Shown piece by piece: positions 57,903 through 63,757 of a DNA stretch of 64,000 bases. Numbering within the stretch: the stretch's first letter is position 1; each line of letters opens with the position of its first letter. Source of the DNA: Parvularculaceae bacterium (GTDB lineage Bacteria; Pseudomonadota; Alphaproteobacteria; Caulobacterales; Parvularculaceae); contig JANQSJ010000004.1 of assembly GCA_028284065.1 (NCBI GenBank), forward strand, positions 350,650 to 414,649. The letters are read 5' to 3'. The notes beneath the pieces were generated by a model that saw only the letters and a list, made by a program, of their open reading frames with translations, made no database searches and was not told the origin of the DNA. Both the position numbers and the translations under genes were made by a program.

Positions 57903-58750
57903 GCAGCCTCCCTTTCCAGTTTCGCCTCAAGCCATCCAGGCACGTCGATCTCGACAACGCCGTAATCCGGCCATTCCTGACGGCGCAGGCAATCGGCCCA
58001 CGTCTGAAACGCCTTCTCGTATTCCATGCGGCCGGCGATGAGATATGCGTCCGACAAGGTCGCGACGGACACGACGTGCGGGTATTCCTTCTCAACCGAG
58101 ACAATGGCGTACTGATCGACCCTGGAGCCCGTCACCTCGCGCAGCCCGTCGACGATCATCGCCGCCTGCATGTGGTAGCCATAGTCCGCCACGGCCCGCA
58201 CGACCTTCGTCGGCGAGGCGTCGGCCACGGTCTTGAGGTCGGCGACAATGCCATCGGCCGGAATGACGTCGGGCCGCGCCTTTAGCCAGAAGTCGTCGCG
58301 TTTCCAAAATATCGAGCGCTCGATCTGGCCACTGAAAAGCCCTTGGCGGACCATCGGATGCGCGGCGAGGGATTCCCGCATCGCCGAGATGGTCGAGAGA
58401 TCCTTCGCCGTGACGACGATGCGTCCGGCCGCGATGACGCTATCGCGCCACGCCGTAGCGTCATTGGTCCGAAAGTCATTAAACGGACTGATCGCGTACT
58501 GGCTTTCCGGCAGATCGCCCTCAAGCAAAAGAGAGTGCGCCGCCGAGCCGAAGTTGAGGGGGGAGCTCCATTCGGCCGGCGGCGCGTCCGGGTTGAGGTC
58601 CGACGCCGCCCAATAGTGCCTGGGCGTTCGCGAGCGTATCAGCCGCAACCCGGTAGAAGATATCGACGGTGCGTCGCAGATTTGCGCGTGGTAGGCGGGC
58701 GAGGGGATGTCGTAGACGCCCGGCGCCGTAATGCTGAGGTCAAAGGGCAT
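57899..58750 (-). CDS. Exonuclease VIII-like (RecE/DUF3799, PD-(D/E)XK) nuclease
   Basis: 283 residues. PSPAYHAQICDAPSISSTGL, then NFGSAAHSLLLEG (the GxxxH motif of the fold), FWLKARPDVIPADGIVADLKT with the metal-binding Asp and the D-LK catalytic motif, and YGYHMQAAMIVDGL (QxxxY-like). This is the RecE C-terminal/DUF3799 nuclease. It resects double-stranded DNA 5'-3' and loads the RecT partner encoded immediately downstream. Confidence 0.9.
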   Translation of the reverse strand: MPFDLSITAPGVYDIPSPAYHAQICDAPSISSTGLRLIRSRTPRHYWAASDLNPDAPPAEWSSPLNFGSAAHSLLLEGDLPESQYAISPFNDFRTNDATAWRDSVIAAGRIVVTAKDLSTISAMRESLAAHPMVRQGLFSGQIERSIFWKRDDFWLKARPDVIPADGIVADLKTVADASPTKVVRAVADYGYHMQAAMIVDGLREVTGSRVDQYAIVSVEKEYPHVVSVATLSDAYLIAGRMEYEKAFQTWADCLRRQEWPDYGVVEIDVPGWLEAKLEREAA

Positions 58751-59046
58751 CAGTTCGGCTCCCGATAACCGTCGGGATAGATCGCAACGCCCTCGTCGAT
58801 CGCTGTATCTATGTGGTCAATCAGGAGGCGCCTGATTTCATCGAAATTTGACATGGCGGGCTTGGCGCCGCCAAGCATCAGCCCGCACATGCCGGCGGCG
58901 GCGCTCGCCGTCATAAAAACCCTATCCTCGGCGGACAGCCCCTCCGGCGCGGCGTCCATGGCGGCCTTGATAAGCGCGCTGCGGACCTTGAGCGTCTGAT
59001 ATGCGCGGACGGTGGCGAGGTCCCGCGTTTCCGTTGCGGCCTCCAT
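58750..59046 (-). CDS. Small hypothetical phage protein
   Basis: 98 residues: RDLATVRAYQTLKVRSALIK, an Ala-rich middle with FMTASAAAGMCGLMLGG, and FDEIRRLLIDHIDTAIDEGV. Probably all-helical. Start and stop each share bases with neighbours (59046 and 58750), so it is part of the operon. No function known. Confidence 0.6.
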   Translation of the reverse strand: MEAATETRDLATVRAYQTLKVRSALIKAAMDAAPEGLSAEDRVFMTASAAAGMCGLMLGGAKPAMSNFDEIRRLLIDHIDTAIDEGVAIYPDGYREPN

Positions 59047-59396
59047 TACGCCGCCCCTTCCAACGCGACCGCCTCAGCCAGCGCGGCGGTTATCTCGTCG
59101 TCATTGGGATAGGCGTCCCGATGCGGAATATTGCCGTCGAGCGCTTCAACGAGGTAGTGCGCCGTTTTCTCCGCATCGATCGTCGGCCGCGAAATGGCCG
59201 CGCAGGAATTGCAGTCCGCGACAAGGTCAAGGGCATGATCTTCCGCGGCTCGCTTCAGATCGAGAGCCTGGGCCGCCGCCCATCTCGCCAGCGCGCGGGC
59301 CGGGCGGCGCGCCTCCCATTCGGCTCGCTCCTCCGCCTCGGCCTCCCGGCATGACCGCTCATGGCGATCCAGCGCAGCAAGGTTTCCGTCGATCAT
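59046..59396 (-). CDS. Small hypothetical phage protein, first gene of the leftward operon
   Basis: 116 residues. The N-terminal half is strongly helical and charged (HERSCREAEAEERAEWEARR). The C-terminal half has ISRPTIDAEKTAHYLVEALD and PNDDEITAALAEAV. A Shine-Dalgarno GGAGGGA lies close to the ATG at 59396. It is the first gene behind the operator-bearing promoter at 59422-59471. Confidence 0.6.
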   Translation of the reverse strand: MIDGNLAALDRHERSCREAEAEERAEWEARRPARALARWAAAQALDLKRAAEDHALDLVADCNSCAAISRPTIDAEKTAHYLVEALDGNIPHRDAYPNDDEITAALAEAVALEGAA

Positions 59397-59421
59397 GGGC
59401 TTCCCTCCTCGTGTGGGAGGG

Positions 59422-59471
59422 ACGTTAAAATAGACAAAATTCTATGTCAACGCAAAATAGACAAAAGTCGA
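59422..59471 (-). promoter_or_regulatory. Leftward early promoter with two repressor operators
   Basis: On the minus strand a perfect -35 TTGACA (59450 to 59445) is followed after 17 nt by TAACGT (59427 to 59422). Two operators overlap it: TAGACAAAATTCTA (59431-59444), between the -35 and -10, and TAGACAAAAGTCGA (59458-59471), just upstream. The first is identical in all 14 bases to a site at the rightward promoter (62141-62154). This indicates control by the CI-like repressor and possibly the Cro-like protein. Confidence 0.8.
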
Positions 59472-59582
59472 TTTTTGTTGCGGGGCTTGCTTCGGTTTGC
59501 GCGTCGGCCTGCAATCGGCATGTGACTACCGCGCCTCATTACGTGCGCAACTAAAGCTCATTTACTTACCGTGCGGGAAGGT

Positions 59583-60023
59583 ATGGAAATGGCCGAGACG
59601 GGCGACTTGGAAATTACCTTTCAATGTGAGGGGTGGCGTGGTGCCGCCTATTACATGCAGTCGGAGCTTGTGCCGAGAGAAGACGCCGGATGGGTTCGTG
59701 ATGATAAGTATGAGGGGGAAGCGCTTATTAGAATAAACACCGAAACGTGGGCCGTTGACTACCAATTTAAAGACGGATCTAGGCGTTGGTCCCGCGCTGC
59801 GGAGCATGGCGGCCGCGCCGCCATCACCGGATTCAACAAGCCCTTAACATTTACTATAACCGTTTCCTATGCTGATAATGTCACCGAAATAATCACTGTT
59901 GGCGGGAAAAATCAGAATAATGAAACCGCCGCGACCTTAATTAGCACGCGCAACAATTCATTGTTCGTAAGCGCCAAGGTTTATCATGGCGTGTGCGATG
60001 TTTGGACGGCGCGCGCAGGGTGA
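59583..60023 (+). CDS. Hypothetical phage protein, lower GC than neighbours
   Basis: About 146 residues from ATG 59583 (GGGAAGG four bases upstream; ATG 59589 and GTG 59571 are alternatives). Beta-rich sequence: DLEITFQCEGWRGAAYYMQS, RINTETWAVDYQFKDGSRRW, KPLTFTITVSYADNVTEIIT and NNSLFVSAKVYHG. No family recognised. It is the only rightward gene between the two early promoters and is visibly more AT-rich than its neighbours, typical of a recently acquired cargo gene. Confidence 0.6.
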   Translation: MEMAETGDLEITFQCEGWRGAAYYMQSELVPREDAGWVRDDKYEGEALIRINTETWAVDYQFKDGSRRWSRAAEHGGRAAITGFNKPLTFTITVSYADNVTEIITVGGKNQNNETAATLISTRNNSLFVSAKVYHGVCDVWTARAG

Positions 60024-60119
60024 GCCGGCTAGCCGCCGACACATGTGCGGCATACATGCCGTGCGCGCGGGATGCGGCTAGCGCGCGCCGCGTCAGGCGA
60101 ACCCCAAGCGGTTGCGTGC

Positions 60120-60146
60120 TTGACACTACAAAATGTAGCGTATTCT
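60120..60146 (+). promoter_or_regulatory. Promoter with palindromic spacer upstream of the tRNA-like RNA
   Basis: TTGACA (60120-60125) is followed by the palindrome CTACA-AAA-TGTAG (60126-60138), then TATTCT (60141-60146), with a 15-bp spacer. The palindrome fills the space between the boxes as an operator would. It differs from the TAGAC-type sites of the repressor, so another regulator may act here. Transcription to the right would cover 60249-60560. Confidence 0.5.
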
Positions 60147-60248
60147 TCTCTTTTTGTTCGCCTTGAAGCGACAATATGTTGATTTTAAGCGCGATAGGGC
60201 TTGGCGCCAAGCCGGCTTTAACCTAACGTTTGGTTGTGTCTCTTGTTC

Positions 60249-60339
60249 GGCGTCGTGGCGGAGTAGTCAACGCAGTCCCTTTGCAAGGGGTCGTCTCCGG
60301 TAGCACGGAGCGCAGGTGCAAATCCTGTCGACGTCTCCA
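60249..60339 (+). tRNA. Class II tRNA-like gene, anticodon UGC, encoded CCA
   Basis: A cloverleaf can be drawn completely: acceptor GGCGTCG/CGACGTC (60249-60255/60329-60335, one G-U). The D arm is GCG/CGC. The anticodon arm GTCCC/GGGGT has loop TTTGCAA, giving anticodon UGC at 60282-60284. The long variable arm is CTCCG/CGGAG. The T arm is GCAGG/CCTGT with loop TGCAAAT. U73 is followed by CCA at 60337-60339. The UGC anticodon reads alanine codon GCA, but alanine tRNAs are class I; the long arm and D-arm resemble leucine or serine tRNAs. The T loop has G at position 55 and the D loop lacks GG, both rare. It may be an odd phage tRNA, an allo-tRNA or a tRNA mimic. Confidence 0.65.
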
Positions 60340-60513
60340 TAAGGCCTGAGTCACGTCGTGGAAGCGTGCTACCGCTTCCACATCAATTCCGTTGATCGCA
60401 GGATTAAGTTTGCCTTAATGGGTTTGTTGCCCATAATAGCGAAGCGCTTCGCTGTGCTACCAATCCAACGGATTGAGCGGTGCGCTTCTGACGAAAGTCA
60501 GTGGAGACGTCGA
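60328..60513 (+). ncRNA. Candidate structured RNA joined to the tRNA 3' end
   Basis: TCGACGTCTCCA (60328-60339, the tRNA acceptor end with CCA) is perfectly complementary over 12 nt to TGGAGACGTCGA (60502-60513). Between them hairpins follow one another closely: 60358-60366/60373-60381 (9 bp), 60382-60386/60392-60396, 60403-60408/60414-60419, 60438-60443/60448-60453 (8 bp if fully paired as a palindrome), 60461-60466/60470-60475, 60476-60479/60483-60486, and 60488-60492/60497-60501 with a GAAA tetraloop. GTGCTACC occurs twice (60366, 60454). No long coding frame fits the pattern. The RNA class is unrecognised. Confidence 0.6.
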
Positions 60514-60528
60514 ATAAAGACACCGCGC

Positions 60529-60560
60529 GGCCCAGCGGAAACGCTGGGCCGTTGCTGCTT
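60529..60560 (+). terminator. Terminator-like hairpin ending the tRNA-like/structured RNA
   Basis: A 9-bp perfect stem GGCCCAGCG/CGCTGGGCC has a GAAA loop (60529-60550) and is followed by GTTGCTGCTTT, a broken T-run. It would end the rightward transcript 16 nt after the last pairing region. It may also serve the convergent membrane-protein gene. Confidence 0.55.
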
Positions 60561-60665
60561 TGGGCAAATTCGCTATTGGTCGGAGCGGGTGCCGACGGCT
60601 TGCGAGAGCCATAGTGCGGCTTTTTCCAGTCAGGCAAGGGCGGCGCCCTAGAGTGGCCGACAACG

Positions 60666-61166
60666 CTAAGTCAGCCCGAGCCTGTAAAGCGCGCGCAGCC
60701 GCGGCGATCCAAACCAGCGGTTAAGGCGTTCAGACGTCGACACTCCCGTCAAGCGCTGCAATGCGGCAAGTCCTGAAAAAGTAAGGCAAATCAGCAGCGA
60801 CAATTCGTAGAAGCGGTTTGTGGCGACGACGAAAAAGTATGTGACCGAACTATGCCATGCGGTCGATTGCGGCAACAGCACCATCGCCGAAGCGACTAGA
60901 AAACAGAAATAGACGGTCTGTACTGTCAGCAGCGCCGCGATGAACAGGCTCGCATAGCCCGAGCGGCGCGCGCGCCGGTACATCAGCGCAATCGCCAGCC
61001 AGACAAGGCCATCAACAATGGTCGTGGCGATGGTGGTGAAGTTGGGGGCAATATAAAGCGCGCCGTTTGACGCGACGGTGGACAGCGTCAGCAATCCCGC
61101 GGCTTCTTTATACGGACGAACCAGAGAATAGTGCGCGATGGCCAGCACCGCGAAGGCGCTGGCCAC
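60666..61166 (-). CDS. Four-helix membrane protein in the repressor operon
   Basis: 166 residues from GTG 61166. The frame is open to 61238, and an ATT about 13 codons upstream would give a fuller first helix. Hydrophobic segments lie near residues 1-14 (helped by upstream residues), 24-65, 73-98 and 108-133, with basic loops (YRRARRSGY) and a basic tail (SPRLRALYRLG). No known family. Its start is 18-20 bp after the 56-codon ORF, which overlaps the repressor gene, so it is probably expressed from the prophage during lysogeny. Superinfection exclusion is a reasonable but unproven guess. Confidence 0.65.
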   Translation of the reverse strand: MASAFAVLAIAHYSLVRPYKEAAGLLTLSTVASNGALYIAPNFTTIATTIVDGLVWLAIALMYRRARRSGYASLFIAALLTVQTVYFCFLVASAMVLLPQSTAWHSSVTYFFVVATNRFYELSLLICLTFSGLAALQRLTGVSTSERLNRWFGSPRLRALYRLGLT

Positions 61167-61183
61167 GTAGGCGAGTGAGATCG

Positions 61184-61354
61184 CTACATTGGCAGGGACA
61201 GCAATATCTCCCTGACGACGGCCGGAACCGGCGGCTTAGGCAGTCCGCCGGCGCGCAGCAAGTCGAAACCCGCTGCGGTTGCCAGGTTCTCGGCGAGTTC
61301 GTGCGCCGCGCCGGCGCGCTCGGCGAGGGCGATCAGGAGCCCCTGGTCCGTCAC
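61184..61354 (-). CDS. Small 56-residue ORF overlapping the repressor stop
   Basis: GTG 61354 overlaps the repressor stop in a GTGA arrangement. The product begins MTDQGLLIALAERAGAAHEL and continues AENLATAAGFDLLRAGG, then a short Pro-rich turn and VVREILLSLPM. Helical and mildly acidic; no family known. The 4-bp overlap, matching composition and close spacing to the membrane-protein gene support it as a real translationally coupled gene between the two. Confidence 0.55.
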   Translation of the reverse strand: MTDQGLLIALAERAGAAHELAENLATAAGFDLLRAGGLPKPPVPAVVREILLSLPM

Positions 61355-62079
61355 TGAGGACGCGATGAGCGCATCGGCGCCTTCGAGCGACGGGCCAGCG
61401 TCTTCGCCGCAAAGCCGATCTGCTGTTCGCTCTCTTCGTCCAGCCCGTCGTCTATGGCCGCCGCATAAAGGACCGCAACCTCGTCGGCGAACTCCTGTGC
61501 CTGACGCGGCAGGTCATAGTTCCAGTGAGCCAGGGCCGCTCGCAGCACTAACGCCAGCAAATGAGGGTTGAAGCTATGTCCGGCCAAACTCTCGCCGTCT
61601 GCGTCGCCGCCAAATTCCAAGAACTCTGACGACACGCTTAGCGCCTTGGCGATTCGCGGAATGACGCTACGGCGTGGCTCGTGATTGCCGGCCTCCCAAT
61701 CGCCGACGGTCGACTGTGCGGCGCCGACCAAGGCCCCTAGCTGCGCTTGGGTCAGATCTTTTGCCTCCCGCAAAGCCTTAATGCGGCGCCCAACGGAAGC
61801 GTCGAAAGCATCAGGGTCGGCATCAACGGTTAAGCCATCATCGGCGCGCGCCTCCGGCGGCGGGACTAATTCCGGCAGCAGCTGCCATGTAGGTAACCCC
61901 AGCACTTCAGCTATTTCTATGAGCTTCTGCGTTCCCGGAACGGCGCCGCGCTTCCGTAGCTTGTTGATGTATGTCGATGACCCAAGCGCACGCGCAAGGT
62001 CGGCGTCCTTCATCCCGCGCTCGTCAAGCGCGGCGTCCAGGCGGCGGATGAACGCTTCATGGATTATGCTTGTGGACAT
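61351..62079 (-). CDS. CI-like prophage repressor with two XRE helix-turn-helix domains
   Basis: 242 residues. The first Cro/C1-type HTH spans about residues 8-68 (RRLDAALDERGMKDADLARA; STYINKLRKRGAVPG). The second spans about 97-155 (RIKALREAKDLTQAQLGALV; AQSTVGDWEAGNHEPRRSVI). The remaining helical C-terminus has no S24/LexA peptidase motif, so RecA-driven self-cleavage is not expected. It is divergent from the Cro-like gene, with operators between them, and is followed in its own transcript by a small ORF and a membrane-protein gene. Likely the lysogeny repressor. Confidence 0.85.
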   Translation of the reverse strand: MSTSIIHEAFIRRLDAALDERGMKDADLARALGSSTYINKLRKRGAVPGTQKLIEIAEVLGLPTWQLLPELVPPPEARADDGLTVDADPDAFDASVGRRIKALREAKDLTQAQLGALVGAAQSTVGDWEAGNHEPRRSVIPRIAKALSVSSEFLEFGGDADGESLAGHSFNPHLLALVLRAALAHWNYDLPRQAQEFADEVAVLYAAAIDDGLDEESEQQIGFAAKTLARRSKAPMRSSRPQ

Positions 62080-62116
62080 TTGTCCACCATTACGCCAAGA
62101 CGCGCCGAAGCGCGGA

Positions 62117-62158
62117 TTGAAAGTTGTCTATTGACAGCGATAGACAAAATTCTACTAA
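62117..62158 (+). promoter_or_regulatory. Rightward early promoter with repressor operators
   Basis: TTGACA (62131-62136) with TACTAA (62153-62158) after 16 bp. An inverted repeat TTGTCTAT (62124-62131) / ATAGACAA (62140-62147) surrounds the -35. The site TAGACAAAATTCTA (62141-62154) is identical to that at the leftward promoter, and a weaker site covers 62117-62130. The Cro-like gene starts 8 bp after the -10, so its mRNA would have almost no leader. Confidence 0.8.
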
Positions 62159-62165
62159 ATGCCGC

Positions 62166-62366
62166 ATGGAGTCGTCGTCCGAACTTGCCAAGGAGATAGA
62201 GGCCTACTGCAAACGCGAGGGAATAGCCCCCTCGACGTTTGGGCAGCGCTTCTTCCAAAACTCGCGCCTCTACAAACGCCTTTGCGAAGGGGGCTCGATC
62301 ACGCTTAAGACCTACGCGGAGCTTAAGTCGATCTTGTCGAGCGACGCTGAGAAGGCGTCGGCGTGA
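62166..62366 (+). CDS. Small Cro-like regulator
   Basis: 66 residues from ATG 62166: MESSSELAKEIEAYCKREGI, then APSTFGQRFFQNSRLYKRLC and SITLKTYAELKSILS. A compact helix-turn-helix pattern (STFGQRFFQNSRLYKRL as turn and recognition helix) of the kind seen in small phage regulators. Its position, opposite the repressor and behind the rightward promoter, supports a Cro role. No classical Shine-Dalgarno is present, and the leader may be only a few bases. Confidence 0.7.
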   Translation: MESSSELAKEIEAYCKREGIAPSTFGQRFFQNSRLYKRLCEGGSITLKTYAELKSILSSDAEKASA

Positions 62367-62860
62367 TGGCTGAATCTTCAGACGCATATGCGCGCTCAAT
62401 GGCGGTTGCGCAGTCGCCTTACGCCCCCAATCAGCCCGCAGCAATGCAGGCGGCGTCGGAACTAAGTGAAAACCTCATAAATACAAGCAATAAGCGTAAT
62501 GAGTTGACGCTTTACCTGCCGCGCCCGCCGTCTCTTAATAATGCGTATTCCAACAGCCAAAGAGGCGGGCGGCGTAAGTCGGCAAAGGCGCGCGCCTGGG
62601 AGACCGAGGCGCTGTGGGAGATCAAGCGACAGTGGCCCGGCGCAATCGGCGGCAAAACCTGGCTGACGTATTACTTCGAGCGGCCGGAGCGCGGGCCTGC
62701 GCCTGATCTTGGCAACTTGGAAAAGCTGACCACGGACGTTCTCGTGTCCGCCGGCGTTATTGATGATGACCGCCATGCGCACGGGATCGAGCTTTACTGG
62801 CTGACGCGGACGGGGCCGGGCGTTGTCGTCCGCATTCGTCCGTGGCCGGTCTTTGAATAA
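62366..62860 (+). CDS. rusA: RusA-family Holliday junction resolvase
   Basis: 164 residues from ATG 62366, sharing a base with the previous stop (TGATG). After a 45-residue N-terminal extension comes the RusA domain: LYLPRPPSLNNAYSNSQRGG, RRKSAKARAWETEALWEIKR, APDLGNLEKLTTDVLVSAGV and DDDRHAHGIELYW. The conserved acidic residues of DxxNxxKxxxDxL and the following DD are present. It resolves recombination junctions during phage replication. The N-terminal extension is unusual and may mean that the true start lies inside. Confidence 0.9.
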   Translation: MAESSDAYARSMAVAQSPYAPNQPAAMQAASELSENLINTSNKRNELTLYLPRPPSLNNAYSNSQRGGRRKSAKARAWETEALWEIKRQWPGAIGGKTWLTYYFERPERGPAPDLGNLEKLTTDVLVSAGVIDDDRHAHGIELYWLTRTGPGVVVRIRPWPVFE

Positions 62861-62874
62861 GGGAGGGAAGGGCG

Positions 62875-63180
62875 ATGCCAAGCGGCAAGCATCTTACAAG
62901 ATGGGAAAAGGAACGGATTGTCGCGCTTTACCAAGGCGGCATGGACGGGCCGACAGTCGCGCGCAAGCTCAACATTGTTGCGCGGAGCGCCTACAGAGTT
63001 CTCGTCGAATACGGCGTTCCGCGCAGACATGGAAATACGGCGCGCCTGACGCTGAAGCCCACGGCAAGAGGCGCGTCATCGCGCAATCGGAAGATAATTG
63101 AGGCCTTTAACGACGGCCACACATGTCAAGCAATCGCCGGGGTGGTTGCGCGGGGGCGCGAACGCGCGCGGGCGTCATGA
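62875..63180 (+). CDS. Small phage HTH protein
   Basis: 101 residues from ATG 62875 with GGGAGGGAAGGG upstream. Homeodomain-like helix-turn-helix in the first half: LTRWEKERIVALYQGGMDG, PTVARKLNIVARSAYRVLVE. A basic linker leads to a partial second HTH-like unit (RNRKIIEAFNDGHTCQAIAG). It resembles small transposase-like or phage DNA-binding proteins. Function unknown. The stop overlaps the next start by 4 bp (ATGA). Confidence 0.65.
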   Translation: MPSGKHLTRWEKERIVALYQGGMDGPTVARKLNIVARSAYRVLVEYGVPRRHGNTARLTLKPTARGASSRNRKIIEAFNDGHTCQAIAGVVARGRERARAS

Positions 63181-63453
63181 CGCATTGGCCAGCTAGCGGG
63201 CGTCGATCTGCGAACAGACTGCGGATGCTGCGCGGGATTAAGGCCGGCGAGGTCGCCGCGCTCTGCGGTTTCTCCACGTCCACATTCTACGCGCGATTGG
63301 GGGGGGGGGGTAGGGGACTTTGGCCCGGTCTGGGACGCGATCATCGCGGCGGACCGAAACAACCAGCTTCCGTTGCATGCTGAACAAATAGCGACGCTTG
63401 AGCGGCAATTCACAAGAGGAGCCGAGAATGGACGGACCGACGAGCCCGTATAA
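63177..63453 (+). pseudogene. Phage HTH gene interrupted at a 12-G tract
   Basis: From ATG 63177 the frame gives an HTH-like sequence (NRLRMLRGIKAGEVAALCGF; STSTFYARLG) up to a run of 12 G at 63299-63310, then poor sequence to a stop at 63383. Reading with 11 G, the frame continues DFGPVWDAIIAADRNNQLPL, HAEQIATLERQFTRG and stops at 63453, which looks like genuine protein. So one G too many breaks a gene of about 91 codons. This could be a sequencing error, a mutation, or on/off switching by slippage. Confidence 0.65.
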
Positions 63454-63757
63454 CGACCAGCCCGGCTTTAAGGAGCGGGGAGGGGCGAGCGAGGAGGCGT
63501 CGCACAAGGTGGCGACCAAGGCGCAGCACCAGCGCGCCCTCGTCCTGGCGGCTTTGCATGCGCGCCCGGAGGGGCTGACCGCGCCGGAGGTATTCCGAGC
63601 CCTTCGTCGACGCGTGCCGCTTAATTCCGTGCGATCAAGGCTGACCGAGCTGTCGAAGCCCGACGCCATTAGCGGCGAGGCGCCCGTCATCAAGACGAAG
63701 GTGCGCCGCGCGGATCCCGATGCGGCCGTCGCCGTCACTGTCTACCGGGCGGCGTAG
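63428..63757 (+). CDS. Small phage winged-helix-like protein
   Basis: 109 residues from ATG 63428, with AAGAGGAGCCGAG upstream. KVATKAQHQRALVLAALHAR, then PEGLTAPEVFRALRRRVPLN and SVRSRLTELSKPDAISGEAP suggest a winged-helix DNA-binding fold. It would overlap the end of the interrupted gene if that were read in its restored frame. The last base of the stop is the first base of the next start (TAGTG). Confidence 0.65.
   Translation: MDGPTSPYNDQPGFKERGGASEEASHKVATKAQHQRALVLAALHARPEGLTAPEVFRALRRRVPLNSVRSRLTELSKPDAISGEAPVIKTKVRRADPDAAVAVTVYRAA

Noticed and set aside
60328..60513. Retron msr-msd RNA
   Set aside because: The 12-nt end pairing recalls retron a1/a2, but no reverse transcriptase is encoded in the visible element and the hairpin array has no long msd stem.
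60249..60560. Permuted tmRNA or group I intron
   Set aside because: There is no tag-peptide frame with AA-stop ending next to tRNA-Ala-like parts, the anticodon arm is complete, and conserved intron core sequences are not seen.
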